From a virus, in the IMG/VR virus record IMGVR_UViG_3300017742_004322, positions 1 to 64,000 of that record: a DNA stretch of 64,000 nt; one strand, written 5' to 3'. Below, piece by piece: positions 7,180 to 15,529 of this stretch. The notes below the pieces were generated by a model. That model was not told where the DNA came from. It saw only the letters and a program-made list of their open reading frames with translations, and did not search any database. The position numbers and the translations under genes were made by a program. Within the stretch, counting starts at the first letter, position 1. Each line of letters begins with the position of its first letter.

Positions 7180-7290
7180 ATTTCGCGCTTTTTCTTTGCG
7201 AGTATATTTCTTTTTATTACGGTAGATATTAGGACGGGTTGCCATCTTAATTTCTTCATGTGTTACTATGATTTTTTCTACCTTTTTCAT
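7159..7290 (-). CDS. small basic protein, unknown
   Basis: This 43-residue ORF is rich in lysine and arginine (YRNKKKYTRKEKARN). Its ATG lies only about five bases after the -7 box of promoter P4, so the message may be leaderless. Its stop is inside promoter P3. Function unknown; a small DNA- or RNA-binding protein is conceivable. Confidence 0.55.
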   Translation of the reverse strand: MKKVEKIIVTHEEIKMATRPNIYRNKKKYTRKEKARNIWLPEE

Positions 7291-7294
7291 ATAC

Positions 7295-7328
7295 ATAAAT
7301 ATACGAATAATTTTTACGATAACCACAT
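7295..7328 (-). promoter_or_regulatory. phage promoter P4
   Basis: It carries TTCGTATATTTAT with a slightly altered -33 box (ATGTGGTTA) in the same spacing as the other copies. It points at the 43-residue ORF. Confidence 0.65.
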
Positions 7329-7335
7329 GTCCCAT

Positions 7336-7361
7336 AAAAAAAAGCCCCGCTTTCGCGAGGC
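7336..7361 (-). terminator. intrinsic terminator
   Basis: On the minus strand the RNA forms GCCTCGC-GAAA-GCGGGGC (7 bp with one G-U pair) followed by eight U. It ends transcription from the 76-residue membrane gene upstream. Confidence 0.9.
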
Positions 7362-7386
7362 TTCTTAATTTTTAATTAATCCTTAC

Positions 7387-7617
7387 TTACTTTTTCAGGA
7401 TATTAAATAATACAAACGCACCTACTAATCCAAGTAAGCCTGCTGCGTCTAAATTGCCTAAAATTCCCATGATATTATCTACAACAGATATATCTTTCCA
7501 GAAGGGAATATTGGCTCCGCCAAATAGTACTTCTAATACTATTCCTAAAGAGATTACTGAAATACCTATCTCAGTAAGTTTGTTGGCCCAAGAGCCAATT
7601 TTGCTTAAAATTTCCAT
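7387..7617 (-). CDS. small membrane protein, holin-like in shape
   Basis: The 76-residue protein has two hydrophobic segments (about residues 13-33 and 53-74) separated by a glycine-containing loop. It is followed by a strong terminator and preceded by the terminator of the TonB receptor gene, so it is its own transcription unit. The size and topology would fit a holin or small membrane toxin, but there is no motif to prove it. Confidence 0.6.
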   Translation of the reverse strand: MEILSKIGSWANKLTEIGISVISLGIVLEVLFGGANIPFWKDISVVDNIMGILGNLDAAGLLGLVGAFVLFNILKK

Positions 7618-7715
7618 TTAATAAAATTTAAGGTTAAACTTATATAACTACCGATCGAGTTTTGGTAACTATAGCAGTAGAGCAAGTACTGCGCGTTGTG
7701 TATTCATACATATAG
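7618..7715 (-). other. short non-coding region with hairpin
   Basis: This gap between two transcription units contains the inverted repeat GCAGTA/TACTGC (about 7673-7691). It must contain the promoter of the 76-residue gene, but no canonical phage box is visible. Confidence 0.35.
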
Positions 7716-7740
7716 AAAGGGGGTTGAAAAACAACCCCCT
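7716..7740 (-). terminator. probable terminator of TonB receptor gene
   Basis: An 8-bp perfect stem GGGGGTTG/CAACCCCC with a five-base loop lies 22 bases after the receptor stop. Only a short U run (CTTTC) follows on the minus strand, so termination may be partial. Confidence 0.7.
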
Positions 7741-7761
7741 CCACTATATTTGTTGGTTAAC

Positions 7762-10326
7762 TTAGAAGTTATACTTCAAAGAAGCATTCCAAGTACGTCC
7801 AAATCCAAACCAAACTGAATTACGAACATCAACACCGTTCCAGGTAGTTGAAGTTTCATCAGCATGAATACTTGTATTTGATTCTGCAATATAAACAGCA
7901 TCTAACAAGTTATTTACGTTAAGACGTAATGTCCAGTTTTTAAAACGAGACGTTAAACCTAAATCAACTAAACCATAAGAAGGTAATTTAACAGCACCTC
8001 TATTATCAGGAGTGTAAAATTCTTCATCTACAATTGAATAGTCAGCATATAGACCATCTACTAAACGAAGACCTAAATCAATACTAGTAGATTTAATTAG
8101 CTTATAATCAGCAGTAAAATAAGCAGTAGTTTGAGCTGCATCACCTACCTTAGCACCTTTTAAGTACAATGTACCTTCACCAATTTGAACTTGATTATCA
8201 TCAAACAATGCTGCTGTGAAATCTTTAGTATATCTCCAGTCACCTAAAGAAATCATACCTTTCAATCTCAACTTACTAGTAGCAAAGTAATCTGCTTCAA
8301 GCTCTATACCATTATGACGAACATCAATATCTGTAAATTGAGCTGAACCATCAACACCTTGAGAATTACTCAATGATACTGTTTGGAAACGATTTCCCCA
8401 TATAGTAGAATAAGCATTAACATTAACAGTTAAATTCTTAGCATTATAACCATAACCTACTTCAAATGAAATAATTTCTTCATTTTCTAGATCTGGGTTA
8501 ATTGTGTTTCCATAATTAGGGAATACAGCACCAAATTGAGCTTGACGTGAAATGTATCCTGTATTTACAAATATATTATGTACATCAGAAACGTTGTAGT
8601 TAACACCACCTTTTGCATATCCACCTAATTGATTATGAACATCTGAGATAGGCATTTCTGGTTGGTCGAAATAATCTTTACGTTGGAAAGATTGATTTGA
8701 TAAACCACCTTGAATTACTGCATTGTACTTACCGTCTTTATTATACTCAACTAAACCATTCAAACCTTGCCATCCTACAACACCTACGTTATAATAGTCA
8801 ATTTTTGGACCGTTTAATCCTGTATTATTAAATGGACTTGCATTAACTGTAGTGTTAATAATTTGACCATTTGAATTCTTATTTCCTGTTGAATAATATC
8901 CATCAAGACCCATCAAGTTATTTACTACACGATAGTGATAACCTGTATAAGAACGTAAATCAACACCAATTGATGTTTTAAAATTACCAAATTGTCCTTC
9001 TAAATTAGATATAGCACCAACCCAGTCATGTGAATTCATAGAAGCTCTACGTATAAGTACAACTCTATTAACATTACTATCGCGGAAACCATTTGATCCT
9101 ATCATTTGACCATCAAATCCTGAAATATCACCAGTATAACCATCTGTTGAGCTTTGATTTGCTGCAACAATTGCATCGAAATCAATAGCACCAGTAATAG
9201 AATCACGTGCACCTTTACCATCTTCAAGGTAGTGCTCTGTTAAATCCTTTCTAAAAGGTAAAATGTCAGTTGCAGATCCTCTATAGTTATTACCTCTTGG
9301 ACCTGTTCCTCCACCTCTACCAGCTGAACCATACAATGAGGTAACTAGTTTAAGGTTGTCTGAAATTTCCCAATCCCAGTTGAATGTTGCTAATGGCTTA
9401 TTATAGAAATTTCTACGCATAGAAAACTCTTCACCATTTAACATACCACCATTTGAATTCCATCTACGATTAATATCGCCAGTTTCTAGATCATCTCTAT
9501 CTCCATGGAAATTTTGATAATCACGAATAGATACCCAAACGTCTCTTTGATGATGTTGTTGTCCTGCACCTAAAAAGGTAAAGTTTAAGCTATGATCTGA
9601 ACCTTCTGGAGCATAACCTACAGCAGCAAAGTAGTTATAACCTTCACCTGCAGTACTGTTAATGTATCCATTACCTAACCATCTACTTAGAAGGAAAGAT
9701 GTTGCCCATCCACTCTTATTTTTACCACTATTCCAAACAGCTGATGTTTTAAAGTAACCATCGTTACCTGCCATTTGAGTCAATGATCCACCTGCTTTTT
9801 TATCAGCAGCTTTTGTATAGATACTTACCGTACCACCTACAGAAGGGACTGCTAATTTAGAAGCACCAAGACCTCTCTGAATCTGGATACCAGAAGCAAC
9901 GTCTGTAAGACCTTGCCAGTTGGACCAGTACAATCTACCATTTTCCATATCATTAACAGGTTGCCCGTTAATAAGGAATGAAGTGTTGGTTTGATCAAAT
10001 CCTCTTAAAGAGATCCTTGAATCACCATACCCACCACCTTGCTTGGTAGCGTACACACCTGGAGTTGTGTTCATAATTTCTGGGAACTCTAAGTTACCAG
10101 TCTTTAAAGAAATCTCTGCCATAGAGATTGTTGATACTGCTATTGGAGTTTCTCTCACTTTAGCAAGATCAATGACTCCTGATGAAACTACTATCTCTTC
10201 GAGCATAGTTGCATTCATTACAGAATCAATGGCATTAATGTCAGCGTCTGTACTTGTTTGACCAAGAGCAACGTTAACAGAAAATAGCATACCAATTAAT
10301 AGGAATGCGAATTTACCTTTTTTCAT
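7762..10326 (-). CDS. TonB-dependent outer-membrane receptor
   Basis: With the ATG at 10326 (the 877-residue reading starts further up) the protein is 854 residues and begins MKKGKFAFLLIGMLFSVNVALGQ, a clear signal peptide. A TonB-box-like EEIVVSS and a plug domain follow (RISLRGFDQTNTSFLINGQPVNDMENGRLYW region), then a long beta-barrel with aromatic strands ending LKYNF. TonB-dependent receptors import siderophores, vitamins or glycans and are common phage receptors in Bacteroidetes. Terminators lie on both sides, so it is a separate unit, like a moron. A receptor gene inside a phage is unexpected; it could replace or mask host receptors after infection. Confidence 0.93.
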   Translation of the reverse strand: MKKGKFAFLLIGMLFSVNVALGQTSTDADINAIDSVMNATMLEEIVVSSGVIDLAKVRETPIAVSTISMAEISLKTGNLEFPEIMNTTPGVYATKQGGGYGDSRISLRGFDQTNTSFLINGQPVNDMENGRLYWSNWQGLTDVASGIQIQRGLGASKLAVPSVGGTVSIYTKAADKKAGGSLTQMAGNDGYFKTSAVWNSGKNKSGWATSFLLSRWLGNGYINSTAGEGYNYFAAVGYAPEGSDHSLNFTFLGAGQQHHQRDVWVSIRDYQNFHGDRDDLETGDINRRWNSNGGMLNGEEFSMRRNFYNKPLATFNWDWEISDNLKLVTSLYGSAGRGGGTGPRGNNYRGSATDILPFRKDLTEHYLEDGKGARDSITGAIDFDAIVAANQSSTDGYTGDISGFDGQMIGSNGFRDSNVNRVVLIRRASMNSHDWVGAISNLEGQFGNFKTSIGVDLRSYTGYHYRVVNNLMGLDGYYSTGNKNSNGQIINTTVNASPFNNTGLNGPKIDYYNVGVVGWQGLNGLVEYNKDGKYNAVIQGGLSNQSFQRKDYFDQPEMPISDVHNQLGGYAKGGVNYNVSDVHNIFVNTGYISRQAQFGAVFPNYGNTINPDLENEEIISFEVGYGYNAKNLTVNVNAYSTIWGNRFQTVSLSNSQGVDGSAQFTDIDVRHNGIELEADYFATSKLRLKGMISLGDWRYTKDFTAALFDDNQVQIGEGTLYLKGAKVGDAAQTTAYFTADYKLIKSTSIDLGLRLVDGLYADYSIVDEEFYTPDNRGAVKLPSYGLVDLGLTSRFKNWTLRLNVNNLLDAVYIAESNTSIHADETSTTWNGVDVRNSVWFGFGRTWNASLKYNF

Positions 10327-10356
10327 TGTTTTGAATTTAGTTAATATTAATGAATT

Positions 10357-10369
10357 GTGAATATAATAA
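10357..10369 (-). promoter_or_regulatory. possible -7 box of TonB receptor gene
   Basis: On the minus strand TTATTATATTCAC resembles the phage -7 box. No good -33 box occurs at the usual distance, which is occupied by the terminator stem. It is listed because the gene needs a start site after that terminator. Confidence 0.35.
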
Positions 10370-10390
10370 AAAAAGGCGGCCAAGGCCACC
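10368..10390 (-). terminator. intrinsic terminator upstream of TonB receptor
   Basis: On the minus strand GGTGGCC pairs with GGCCGCC (loop about CUUG), followed by seven U. It ends transcription coming from the oxygenase/hydrolase genes at 10.5-12.7 kb. Confidence 0.85.
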
Positions 10391-10513
10391 TTCAATTATT
10401 CTTTTTGAATAAAAAGTCAAATTATTATTTATATAAAAGTAAGTACTATTCATATTTTTTATAATTATCTTAACATACATATTATAAAACTTTTGTTAAT
10501 TAATTCTAATTTT

Positions 10514-11152
10514 TTATGATATATAAGAATTTAAAAACTTATCGAGTCCCATTATATGTTTAATATAACCCCCCATGTTATGATCTGCAGTATTAAAAGG
10601 AAGCATCTTTACGTTAGGCATATCTTTTATATGATCAAATTGATTTACATCAAAAGAATTAAGTACTGGGACACATACATCAATTTTAGTAGAATAATTA
10701 ATACTACTTAAATGATATTTTAAATCTACACAATACATATCACCTTTGTATAAATTATCTAATTCCTTCATCCAGGGGAAATCTTTTAGATCTTTACTTA
10801 ATAAAGTTTGGGGTGAAAAAGCAACTACTTGATTAACATTTAATAAAGTTCCAAATAAAATTGCAGCAAAGGCTCCAGCTGAGTTTCCTATGCATATTGT
10901 TGTTTGGTATTTAGAAGAATAGCTTTTAATTAATTCTACTGTACTTTCTACACTATTATGTTTTTGTGAAATCCCATTTTGATACCAAATTCTTTTAGGA
11001 TCTTTTACGAATAAAGAATCAACTTTAAGATTTTTTACTGATGAGTTAAATTCAAACATAGACATACCCATCTTTTGATGGAGCCCTCCAAAAGATACTA
11101 ATAAGGTTTTATTTCCTTTTGGATTATACTGTATATTTTCGTCTTCAATCAC
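10514..11152 (-). CDS. alpha/beta-hydrolase-like protein
   Basis: The 212-residue protein has the nucleophile elbow IGNSAGAFAA (about residues 92-101) after a predicted strand, typical of alpha/beta hydrolases (G-x-S-x-G). A late ADHNMGG could provide the histidine. The substrate is unknown. It sits four bases after a 2OG oxygenase gene, so it probably acts in the same small pathway. Confidence 0.65.
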   Translation of the reverse strand: MIEDENIQYNPKGNKTLLVSFGGLHQKMGMSMFEFNSSVKNLKVDSLFVKDPKRIWYQNGISQKHNSVESTVELIKSYSSKYQTTICIGNSAGAFAAILFGTLLNVNQVVAFSPQTLLSKDLKDFPWMKELDNLYKGDMYCVDLKYHLSSINYSTKIDVCVPVLNSFDVNQFDHIKDMPNVKMLPFNTADHNMGGYIKHIMGLDKFLNSYIS

Positions 11153-11155
11153 AAT

Positions 11156-11749
11156 TTATGATATATTCCATGAGATAGCTATCCTAGATTCCGTACTATC
11201 ATTTGGTAATACTGCATGCCTCACATAAGGTGGGAAAACGGTGTAATAACCTGTAGCCGGGTAAAGATATGTGTTAGTCCAATTTAAAGGATTTGTACTA
11301 TCTTTTTTAGGGATTTGAGTTAATAAAGCTGGAAATACTGGAGTTTCAAATTCTAATGGAGAACTATTTTCTGGTACTTGAAGATACCAAACACCTGAAA
11401 GTAAACAATTATAATGAGTATGGGATTTATGAAAACTACCTTTTTCTAAAGCATTTGCAATTAAAAATATCTCACCCTTTAAGAAATCTGAATCATAACC
11501 CAATTGATCAAGATATTGTTTGCTTACATTAAAAACAAACTCTTTCATCAAGTCCATTTCTGGGTGTTCTGCTAATCTAAAGTCATCTTGGTTATGAGTT
11601 GTTTTACCTTTCCAAAAAAACTCAGTATCTGCTTGTTCTTCTAAAATTTTATTAATGATAGGTAAGTAATGATTTGCTAATTCTGTGTTCCATCCATAAC
11701 CCATTGATGTTGGGAAATATGATTCAATTTTTACGTCTGTCTCTACCAT
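11156..11749 (-). CDS. 2OG-Fe(II) oxygenase (TIGR02466-like)
   Basis: The 197-residue protein shows KSHTHYNCLLSGVWYLQVP (about residues 127-145) and later RHAVLPNDSTESRIAISWNIS, the pattern of a family of small 2-oxoglutarate/Fe(II) oxygenases frequent in phages. Iron would be held by the histidines, and 2OG by the arginine near the end. These enzymes hydroxylate proteins or small molecules. A second oxygenase lies directly upstream. Confidence 0.8.
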   Translation of the reverse strand: MVETDVKIESYFPTSMGYGWNTELANHYLPIINKILEEQADTEFFWKGKTTHNQDDFRLAEHPEMDLMKEFVFNVSKQYLDQLGYDSDFLKGEIFLIANALEKGSFHKSHTHYNCLLSGVWYLQVPENSSPLEFETPVFPALLTQIPKKDSTNPLNWTNTYLYPATGYYTVFPPYVRHAVLPNDSTESRIAISWNIS

Positions 11750-11751
11750 AA

Positions 11752-12690
11752 TTACTTATACCAACCTGTATAGCTGATCCTTTTATTATTTATTCCTTGT
11801 GCTACTTCACTTACTAAATGTGGCGCACCTTCTTTATTTTCCCATTTTGTATCAAAAATAGATAAAGTATTAAATGGAGGTGATATTGTTTTGTTTATAG
11901 TTTTCCAATCCCAATCCATTCTCATAAACAAACCTCCCATTTCAGGTTTCCAACCTTTTGACATGTGAAAAACAAATGCAATTCTTCCATTTGAACCATC
12001 AGTATGAGGACCATTATAATGACCTGGACCATAATTAGAAATAAAGGTACTACCTTCACTGTATTCTAAATTTTCATATCCAGTAATGCTGGACAAGTAG
12101 TCTAGAAATCTTTTATCTTGAAATATTTTTAAATATGAATGTAGTTGAACACTTAAATCACTAGTTCTTCTATAAATGTAACTAAAAATACCTTGATTAT
12201 TTAAATCATGGCAATGGGCTATTCTTTGAGGTATACTAGGATCATTAGATTTAGCCCTATACATATGGTAATATGAAGGATTATCTATAGCAGATTGTTC
12301 ATAATCAAAATCAGGATCGGGGTATAAGATTAAATCCCACCAATCATCAGGTTGGTTAAAATAATAATTATGAAGTGTATTTATTTGAGTCTCAGGGAAT
12401 AAATTAGTAATATTTACTGCTTGATTTTTATTCCATTGTTGTTTATAATCCTCTAGATTATTTAACTGTAAATTAAAGTTACCAGTATCAGTATCAGGAT
12501 TCATTCCAAGGTCCATACGTTGCCTACTATCTGAAGGGATTTCAGGATGAATTTGGTTGGTTTGAGGGTGAAATTGAGATGTAGTTTTATCTATAGATTG
12601 AACAGGTGTTGATACTAAACCTGCTTGTTCATCTATTGTTTGTTGATAACCATTTTGGGAGAAATCACCTCCCTGTTGTCCTTTGATCAT
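11752..12690 (-). CDS. 2OG-Fe(II) oxygenase, prolyl-hydroxylase-like
   Basis: The 312-residue protein has a C-terminal oxygenase domain: GPGHYNGPHTDGSNGRIAFV contains the H-x-D iron motif, and PHLVSEV plus KRISYTGWYK supply the distal histidine and the 2OG arginine. The first 100 residues are low-complexity and glutamine/asparagine-rich, unlike a compact enzyme. Targets could be a phage protein or a sugar product. It lies in a row with the smaller oxygenase and the hydrolase. Confidence 0.8.
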   Translation of the reverse strand: MIKGQQGGDFSQNGYQQTIDEQAGLVSTPVQSIDKTTSQFHPQTNQIHPEIPSDSRQRMDLGMNPDTDTGNFNLQLNNLEDYKQQWNKNQAVNITNLFPETQINTLHNYYFNQPDDWWDLILYPDPDFDYEQSAIDNPSYYHMYRAKSNDPSIPQRIAHCHDLNNQGIFSYIYRRTSDLSVQLHSYLKIFQDKRFLDYLSSITGYENLEYSEGSTFISNYGPGHYNGPHTDGSNGRIAFVFHMSKGWKPEMGGLFMRMDWDWKTINKTISPPFNTLSIFDTKWENKEGAPHLVSEVAQGINNKRISYTGWYK

Positions 12691-12709
12691 AACTAATTAG
12701 TTTTTTTTA

Positions 12710-13378
12710 TCAAATATCTGTGTTGTCAAAAAATTCGAAAAATTCATTTTCCCAATTCGAAGAATTATCAACTGTCATTTCCATATCATCATCTCTTGAT
12801 GCATCTATAAATGAATCGCTTTTTAGATAAGTTTCAATTTCATCATCTGAGTATTTATCTCCTAATATAGTATTAAAGAAATTAAATTCAGTTTCATCAA
12901 CTACGTTTTCACTTAGGAAATTTTTCCATTTAGTTGTATACCCTTCTTCCATACTATCAATTGAATCCATATCTGCTAAATCGTCTTCATCTTGAAAATC
13001 TATACCTAAAGCAAAATTATCTACAAAATCTTCCATTTTCATAGAAGGTCTTGCATACATCCAATCTCCAGTTTGTGGAGCCCAAAGATAAGCATAATCA
13101 GTTCCATCCGCTGAATCTCTAAAATATTGTAAGGAAGAAACTAAATCACTATCACCAACTGTTCTTGGTGCTTCTTGATTATTAGCTTCTATATCTCCTG
13201 TTTCTGGGTCAACAAATGAAACATATCCCATATTAGCTATTTCTTTAGCTTTTTCATCTGTAGAATAGTGTTTATTTAATGCAACTCCTAAATTTTCAGG
13301 GTAACCATCATAATGGTTATATGTTGTAGTAATTGTATTGTCTGGATTTAGATAACCAATAAGTGCTCTTGTAGCCAT
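12710..13378 (-). CDS. conserved phage protein of unknown function
   Basis: The 222-residue protein starts MATRALIGYLNPDNTITTTYNHYDGYPENLG, a start I recognise from a widespread phage protein family with no assigned function. The second half is acidic (pI clearly low). Promoter P5 lies just upstream, so it is the first gene of its unit. Confidence 0.75.
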   Translation of the reverse strand: MATRALIGYLNPDNTITTTYNHYDGYPENLGVALNKHYSTDEKAKEIANMGYVSFVDPETGDIEANNQEAPRTVGDSDLVSSLQYFRDSADGTDYAYLWAPQTGDWMYARPSMKMEDFVDNFALGIDFQDEDDLADMDSIDSMEEGYTTKWKNFLSENVVDETEFNFFNTILGDKYSDDEIETYLKSDSFIDASRDDDMEMTVDNSSNWENEFFEFFDNTDI

Positions 13379-13400
13379 AATCTAATTTTATTTATATGTT

Positions 13401-13434
13401 ATAAATATACGAAAAATAACTTAGGAAAACAAAT
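13401..13434 (-). promoter_or_regulatory. phage promoter P5
   Basis: On the minus strand ATTTGT is followed by TTCGTATATTTAT in the standard spacing. It drives the 12710-13378 gene and probably the two oxygenases and the hydrolase. Confidence 0.75.
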
Positions 13435-13977
13435 CTATTGCCATTTTTCTGCATTAAAATCTTTAGAAGATATTGTTAATTCTTCAGCTCTAAATCTAGG
13501 ATCTACTCTTTCTATTGTTTCCAAAATGTCTGGTATTGAGTTCCAAAATATAGAATTTTCAGATTCTTTATTATATTCATTATCTACAAAATATTGAATT
13601 ATAGTATTAGTATCTAAAGTAATAAAACCATGAGCATAACCAACAGGACAGTAAACTGCATTACCAGCTTCAATAGCATAATAATGCATTTTACCATACT
13701 CTTTACTTTCAGGTTTTATGTTAACCATAAAATCAATAATAGCCCCTTGTATTACTTGAATGAATTTTGATTGTTGGTATGGTTGTTTTTGGTAATGTAA
13801 ACCTCTTAAAGTCCATTTTTTTGGATTAATGCTAATATTAGATTGAATCCATTTTTTATTTAATACACCTTCACCTTCAGTTAATTGGGATGGATAAAAT
13901 ATACCTCTTTCATCTGTAAAAACATCTGTATAAAAATGTTGAGGGTTTTCCTTTTCTAAACAAGGTATACAAGCCAT
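13435..13977 (-). CDS. RmlC-like dTDP-sugar 3,5-epimerase
   Basis: The 180-residue cupin matches dTDP-4-dehydrorhamnose 3,5-epimerases. It has FTDERGIFY, the catalytic TLRGLHYQ segment (about residues 56-63), and SKEYGKMHYYAIEAGNAVYCPVGYAHGF. RmlC converts a dTDP-4-keto-6-deoxyglucose. The partner enzymes RmlA/B/D were not seen in this window, so host enzymes or genes outside would have to supply the substrate, or it acts on another sugar. Confidence 0.85.
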   Translation of the reverse strand: MACIPCLEKENPQHFYTDVFTDERGIFYPSQLTEGEGVLNKKWIQSNISINPKKWTLRGLHYQKQPYQQSKFIQVIQGAIIDFMVNIKPESKEYGKMHYYAIEAGNAVYCPVGYAHGFITLDTNTIIQYFVDNEYNKESENSIFWNSIPDILETIERVDPRFRAEELTISSKDFNAEKWQ

Positions 13978-14006
13978 AATAGTAGGTTTTTTATCTTAAA
14001 TAAATA

Positions 14007-14417
14007 TTATAAATTATACTTAGACTTATATTTTTCTATAAATGAAGATCCAACACTTAATTCTAATATTTCTGCAGTACTAGGAACTCCAGCAAGTTTA
14101 TCTTGAGTTATAATCCAGTCAATACTTTCGTTTCTCCAAACTTTCATTTTAGTTTTAGCATTTGAACGATTTGACGTTTTAAAGACCATTACTACTGGTT
14201 GTTTATTGTATGCTTTACCTTTTTCAGGTTTAACAACTGGGAATTTTTCACCTTTAGCTGGGAAATGGTCTACTCTATATGCACCATTAGGGTATTTATC
14301 AAGATCAAAATGATAAACTAATTTATAACCTAATTCTGGTTTGGTTGGTGTTTCATAACACGTTTGAACATATTTAGTTCTCCTTACTGCTTCTTCTGAT
14401 GGTCTACCTCTACTCAT
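14007..14417 (-). CDS. hypothetical protein
   Basis: This 136-residue basic protein is rich in lysine and proline in its middle (FPAKGEKFPVVKPEKGKAY). It could be a nucleic-acid-binding protein by charge. Its stop-start region overlaps the 59-residue ORF upstream. No family is recognised. Confidence 0.65.
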   Translation of the reverse strand: MSRGRPSEEAVRRTKYVQTCYETPTKPELGYKLVYHFDLDKYPNGAYRVDHFPAKGEKFPVVKPEKGKAYNKQPVVMVFKTSNRSNAKTKMKVWRNESIDWIITQDKLAGVPSTAEILELSVGSSFIEKYKSKYNL

Positions 14418-14593
14418 AGATCATTAATTAAATCGTTAATATCACTTACTGCTAACTCACATTCGTGATCTTCGCTTTCACCATCTTCAACTTCCATATT
14501 GGCTAAAGCGTAAAATTCCATAATTTCACTTCCTAATGAAGGGTGTTTTTCAACTACTTCTTGACAGTACTGGTATAAATCTCTTAGTGTCAT
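14414..14593 (-). CDS. small acidic protein, unknown
   Basis: This 59-residue acidic, helical protein contains MTLRDLYQYCQEVVEKHP and EDGESEDHECE. It overlaps both neighbours by four bases (ATGA). Function unknown. Confidence 0.6.
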   Translation of the reverse strand: MTLRDLYQYCQEVVEKHPSLGSEIMEFYALANMEVEDGESEDHECELAVSDINDLINDL

Positions 14594-14760
14594 AGCTTAC
14601 CTGTTTCAAATGGATCAAAATTAACATCTTCCTCAATTGCGATTTGAGTATCTAAGTACTCTGTAATTCGCTCTTGAGTTGACTCATTTAATACCTCAAA
14701 CTCATTTGATATTTCAGTAAGCCTTTTTAACATTTTTAGCACATCAATATTATCTAACAT
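14590..14760 (-). CDS. small acidic helical protein, unknown
   Basis: I chose the ATG at 14760 (56 residues, MLDNIDVLKMLKRL). A longer reading runs back through promoter P6 and its leader and is not likely. The leader is almost identical to that of the gene at 52597-52764. Function unknown. Confidence 0.65.
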   Translation of the reverse strand: MLDNIDVLKMLKRLTEISNEFEVLNESTQERITEYLDTQIAIEEDVNFDPFETGKL

Positions 14761-14797
14761 AACTCTTATTTTACGGCTTCTTGCCTTATTCAACACC

Positions 14798-14831
14798 GTG
14801 AATATACGAACCCTATCTTGGGTAACCAAGC
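14798..14831 (-). promoter_or_regulatory. phage promoter P6
   Basis: It has CTTGGTTACCC, then TTCGTATATTCAC in the standard spacing. The spacer has an ACCC/GGGT inverted repeat. The transcribed leader (14761-14797) is a near copy of the leader behind P13. Confidence 0.75.
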
Positions 14832-14841
14832 ATTTTATTGA

Positions 14842-15156
14842 TTATTTATATCTTTTATATTTAATAGATGAGCGTACAGGGTTTTTATCTATGTTATATA
14901 GTGGGGTTAATTCATTGATAAATGCTCCCTCAATTGTTTCAATTGTTTTTTTATCACAATTAAAAGGTTTTATAACCCACTTAAATGTCCAATTGCTACC
15001 TTCTTCTCTTAGGGTTTTTCTAAATACACTTTCGTATCCATTTTCATATTTGAAATAATTTCTATGATTGGATTCTAATCTATCTATAGTAACACCTGAT
15101 GAACCTATGTAGGCTATTTCTCCGTTTTCAGTAATACACTTGTAGATACCATTCAT
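14842..15156 (-). CDS. GIY-YIG endonuclease-like protein
   Basis: Starting at the ATG at 15156 (104 residues), the protein has GIYKC (the GIY motif), AYIGSSG (the YIG motif), an arginine in DRLESNHRNY, and a glutamate in ETIEGAFINE, followed by LTPLYNIDKNP. These match the single-domain GIY-YIG nuclease fold. No separate DNA-binding domain is present. It may be a stand-alone repair or mobile nuclease. Confidence 0.8.
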   Translation of the reverse strand: MNGIYKCITENGEIAYIGSSGVTIDRLESNHRNYFKYENGYESVFRKTLREEGSNWTFKWVIKPFNCDKKTIETIEGAFINELTPLYNIDKNPVRSSIKYKRYK

Positions 15157-15157
15157 A

Positions 15158-15526
15158 TTATACTGCAAATATTTTATTTAAACGAGCACTACCTACAAAA
15201 CCATATGTTTGTAGTTTTTCATGTAAATCAAAATCAAGATATGAATTCCATTCATCTACCATCCGTTTGCTTAAATTGGCATTATTAATAGCATCAATAA
15301 CAGCACCTCTAATTTCAATTGGTAAGTGATGATTTTCACGTTCGTGTTCTGTTGAATTTAACCATTTAGCGTATTCTTCTTGACTCATACCACTATTTAA
15401 TATTTTAGCTAATACATCAATTTCATCAATATAATGATCTCCAGTAACTTCATCACCATCATCAAATGCTTGATTCATTAATACTCTTAAACGTTTGATT
15501 TCTATTTCTAATTCTAATCTATGCAT
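15158..15526 (-). CDS. hypothetical protein
   Basis: This 122-residue acidic protein starts with a predicted coiled coil (LELEIEIKRLRVLMNQAFDD). It lies between a SWIM-type zinc finger gene and the GIY-YIG gene. No family is recognised. Confidence 0.65.
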   Translation of the reverse strand: MHRLELEIEIKRLRVLMNQAFDDGDEVTGDHYIDEIDVLAKILNSGMSQEEYAKWLNSTEHERENHHLPIEIRGAVIDAINNANLSKRMVDEWNSYLDFDLHEKLQTYGFVGSARLNKIFAV

Positions 15527-15529
15527 AAT

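Noticed and set aside
7762-10326. Bacterial contamination as explanation of the TonB receptor
   Set aside because: The gene lies in the same strand orientation with phage-type neighbours on both sides and with no obvious junction. It cannot be excluded without reads, so this stays as a check rather than a claim.
10326-10395. The longer reading of the TonB receptor starting at 10395
   Set aside because: It would pass through the terminator and remove the clear signal peptide from the N-terminus. The ATG at 10326 gives a proper signal sequence.
14590-14829. Shared N-terminus RIFTVLNKARS of the two long readings at 14590-14829 and 52597-52833 as protein homology
   Set aside because: The shared residues are a translation of the promoter and leader cassette. 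The in-frame ATGs downstream at 14760 and 52764 are the likely starts.
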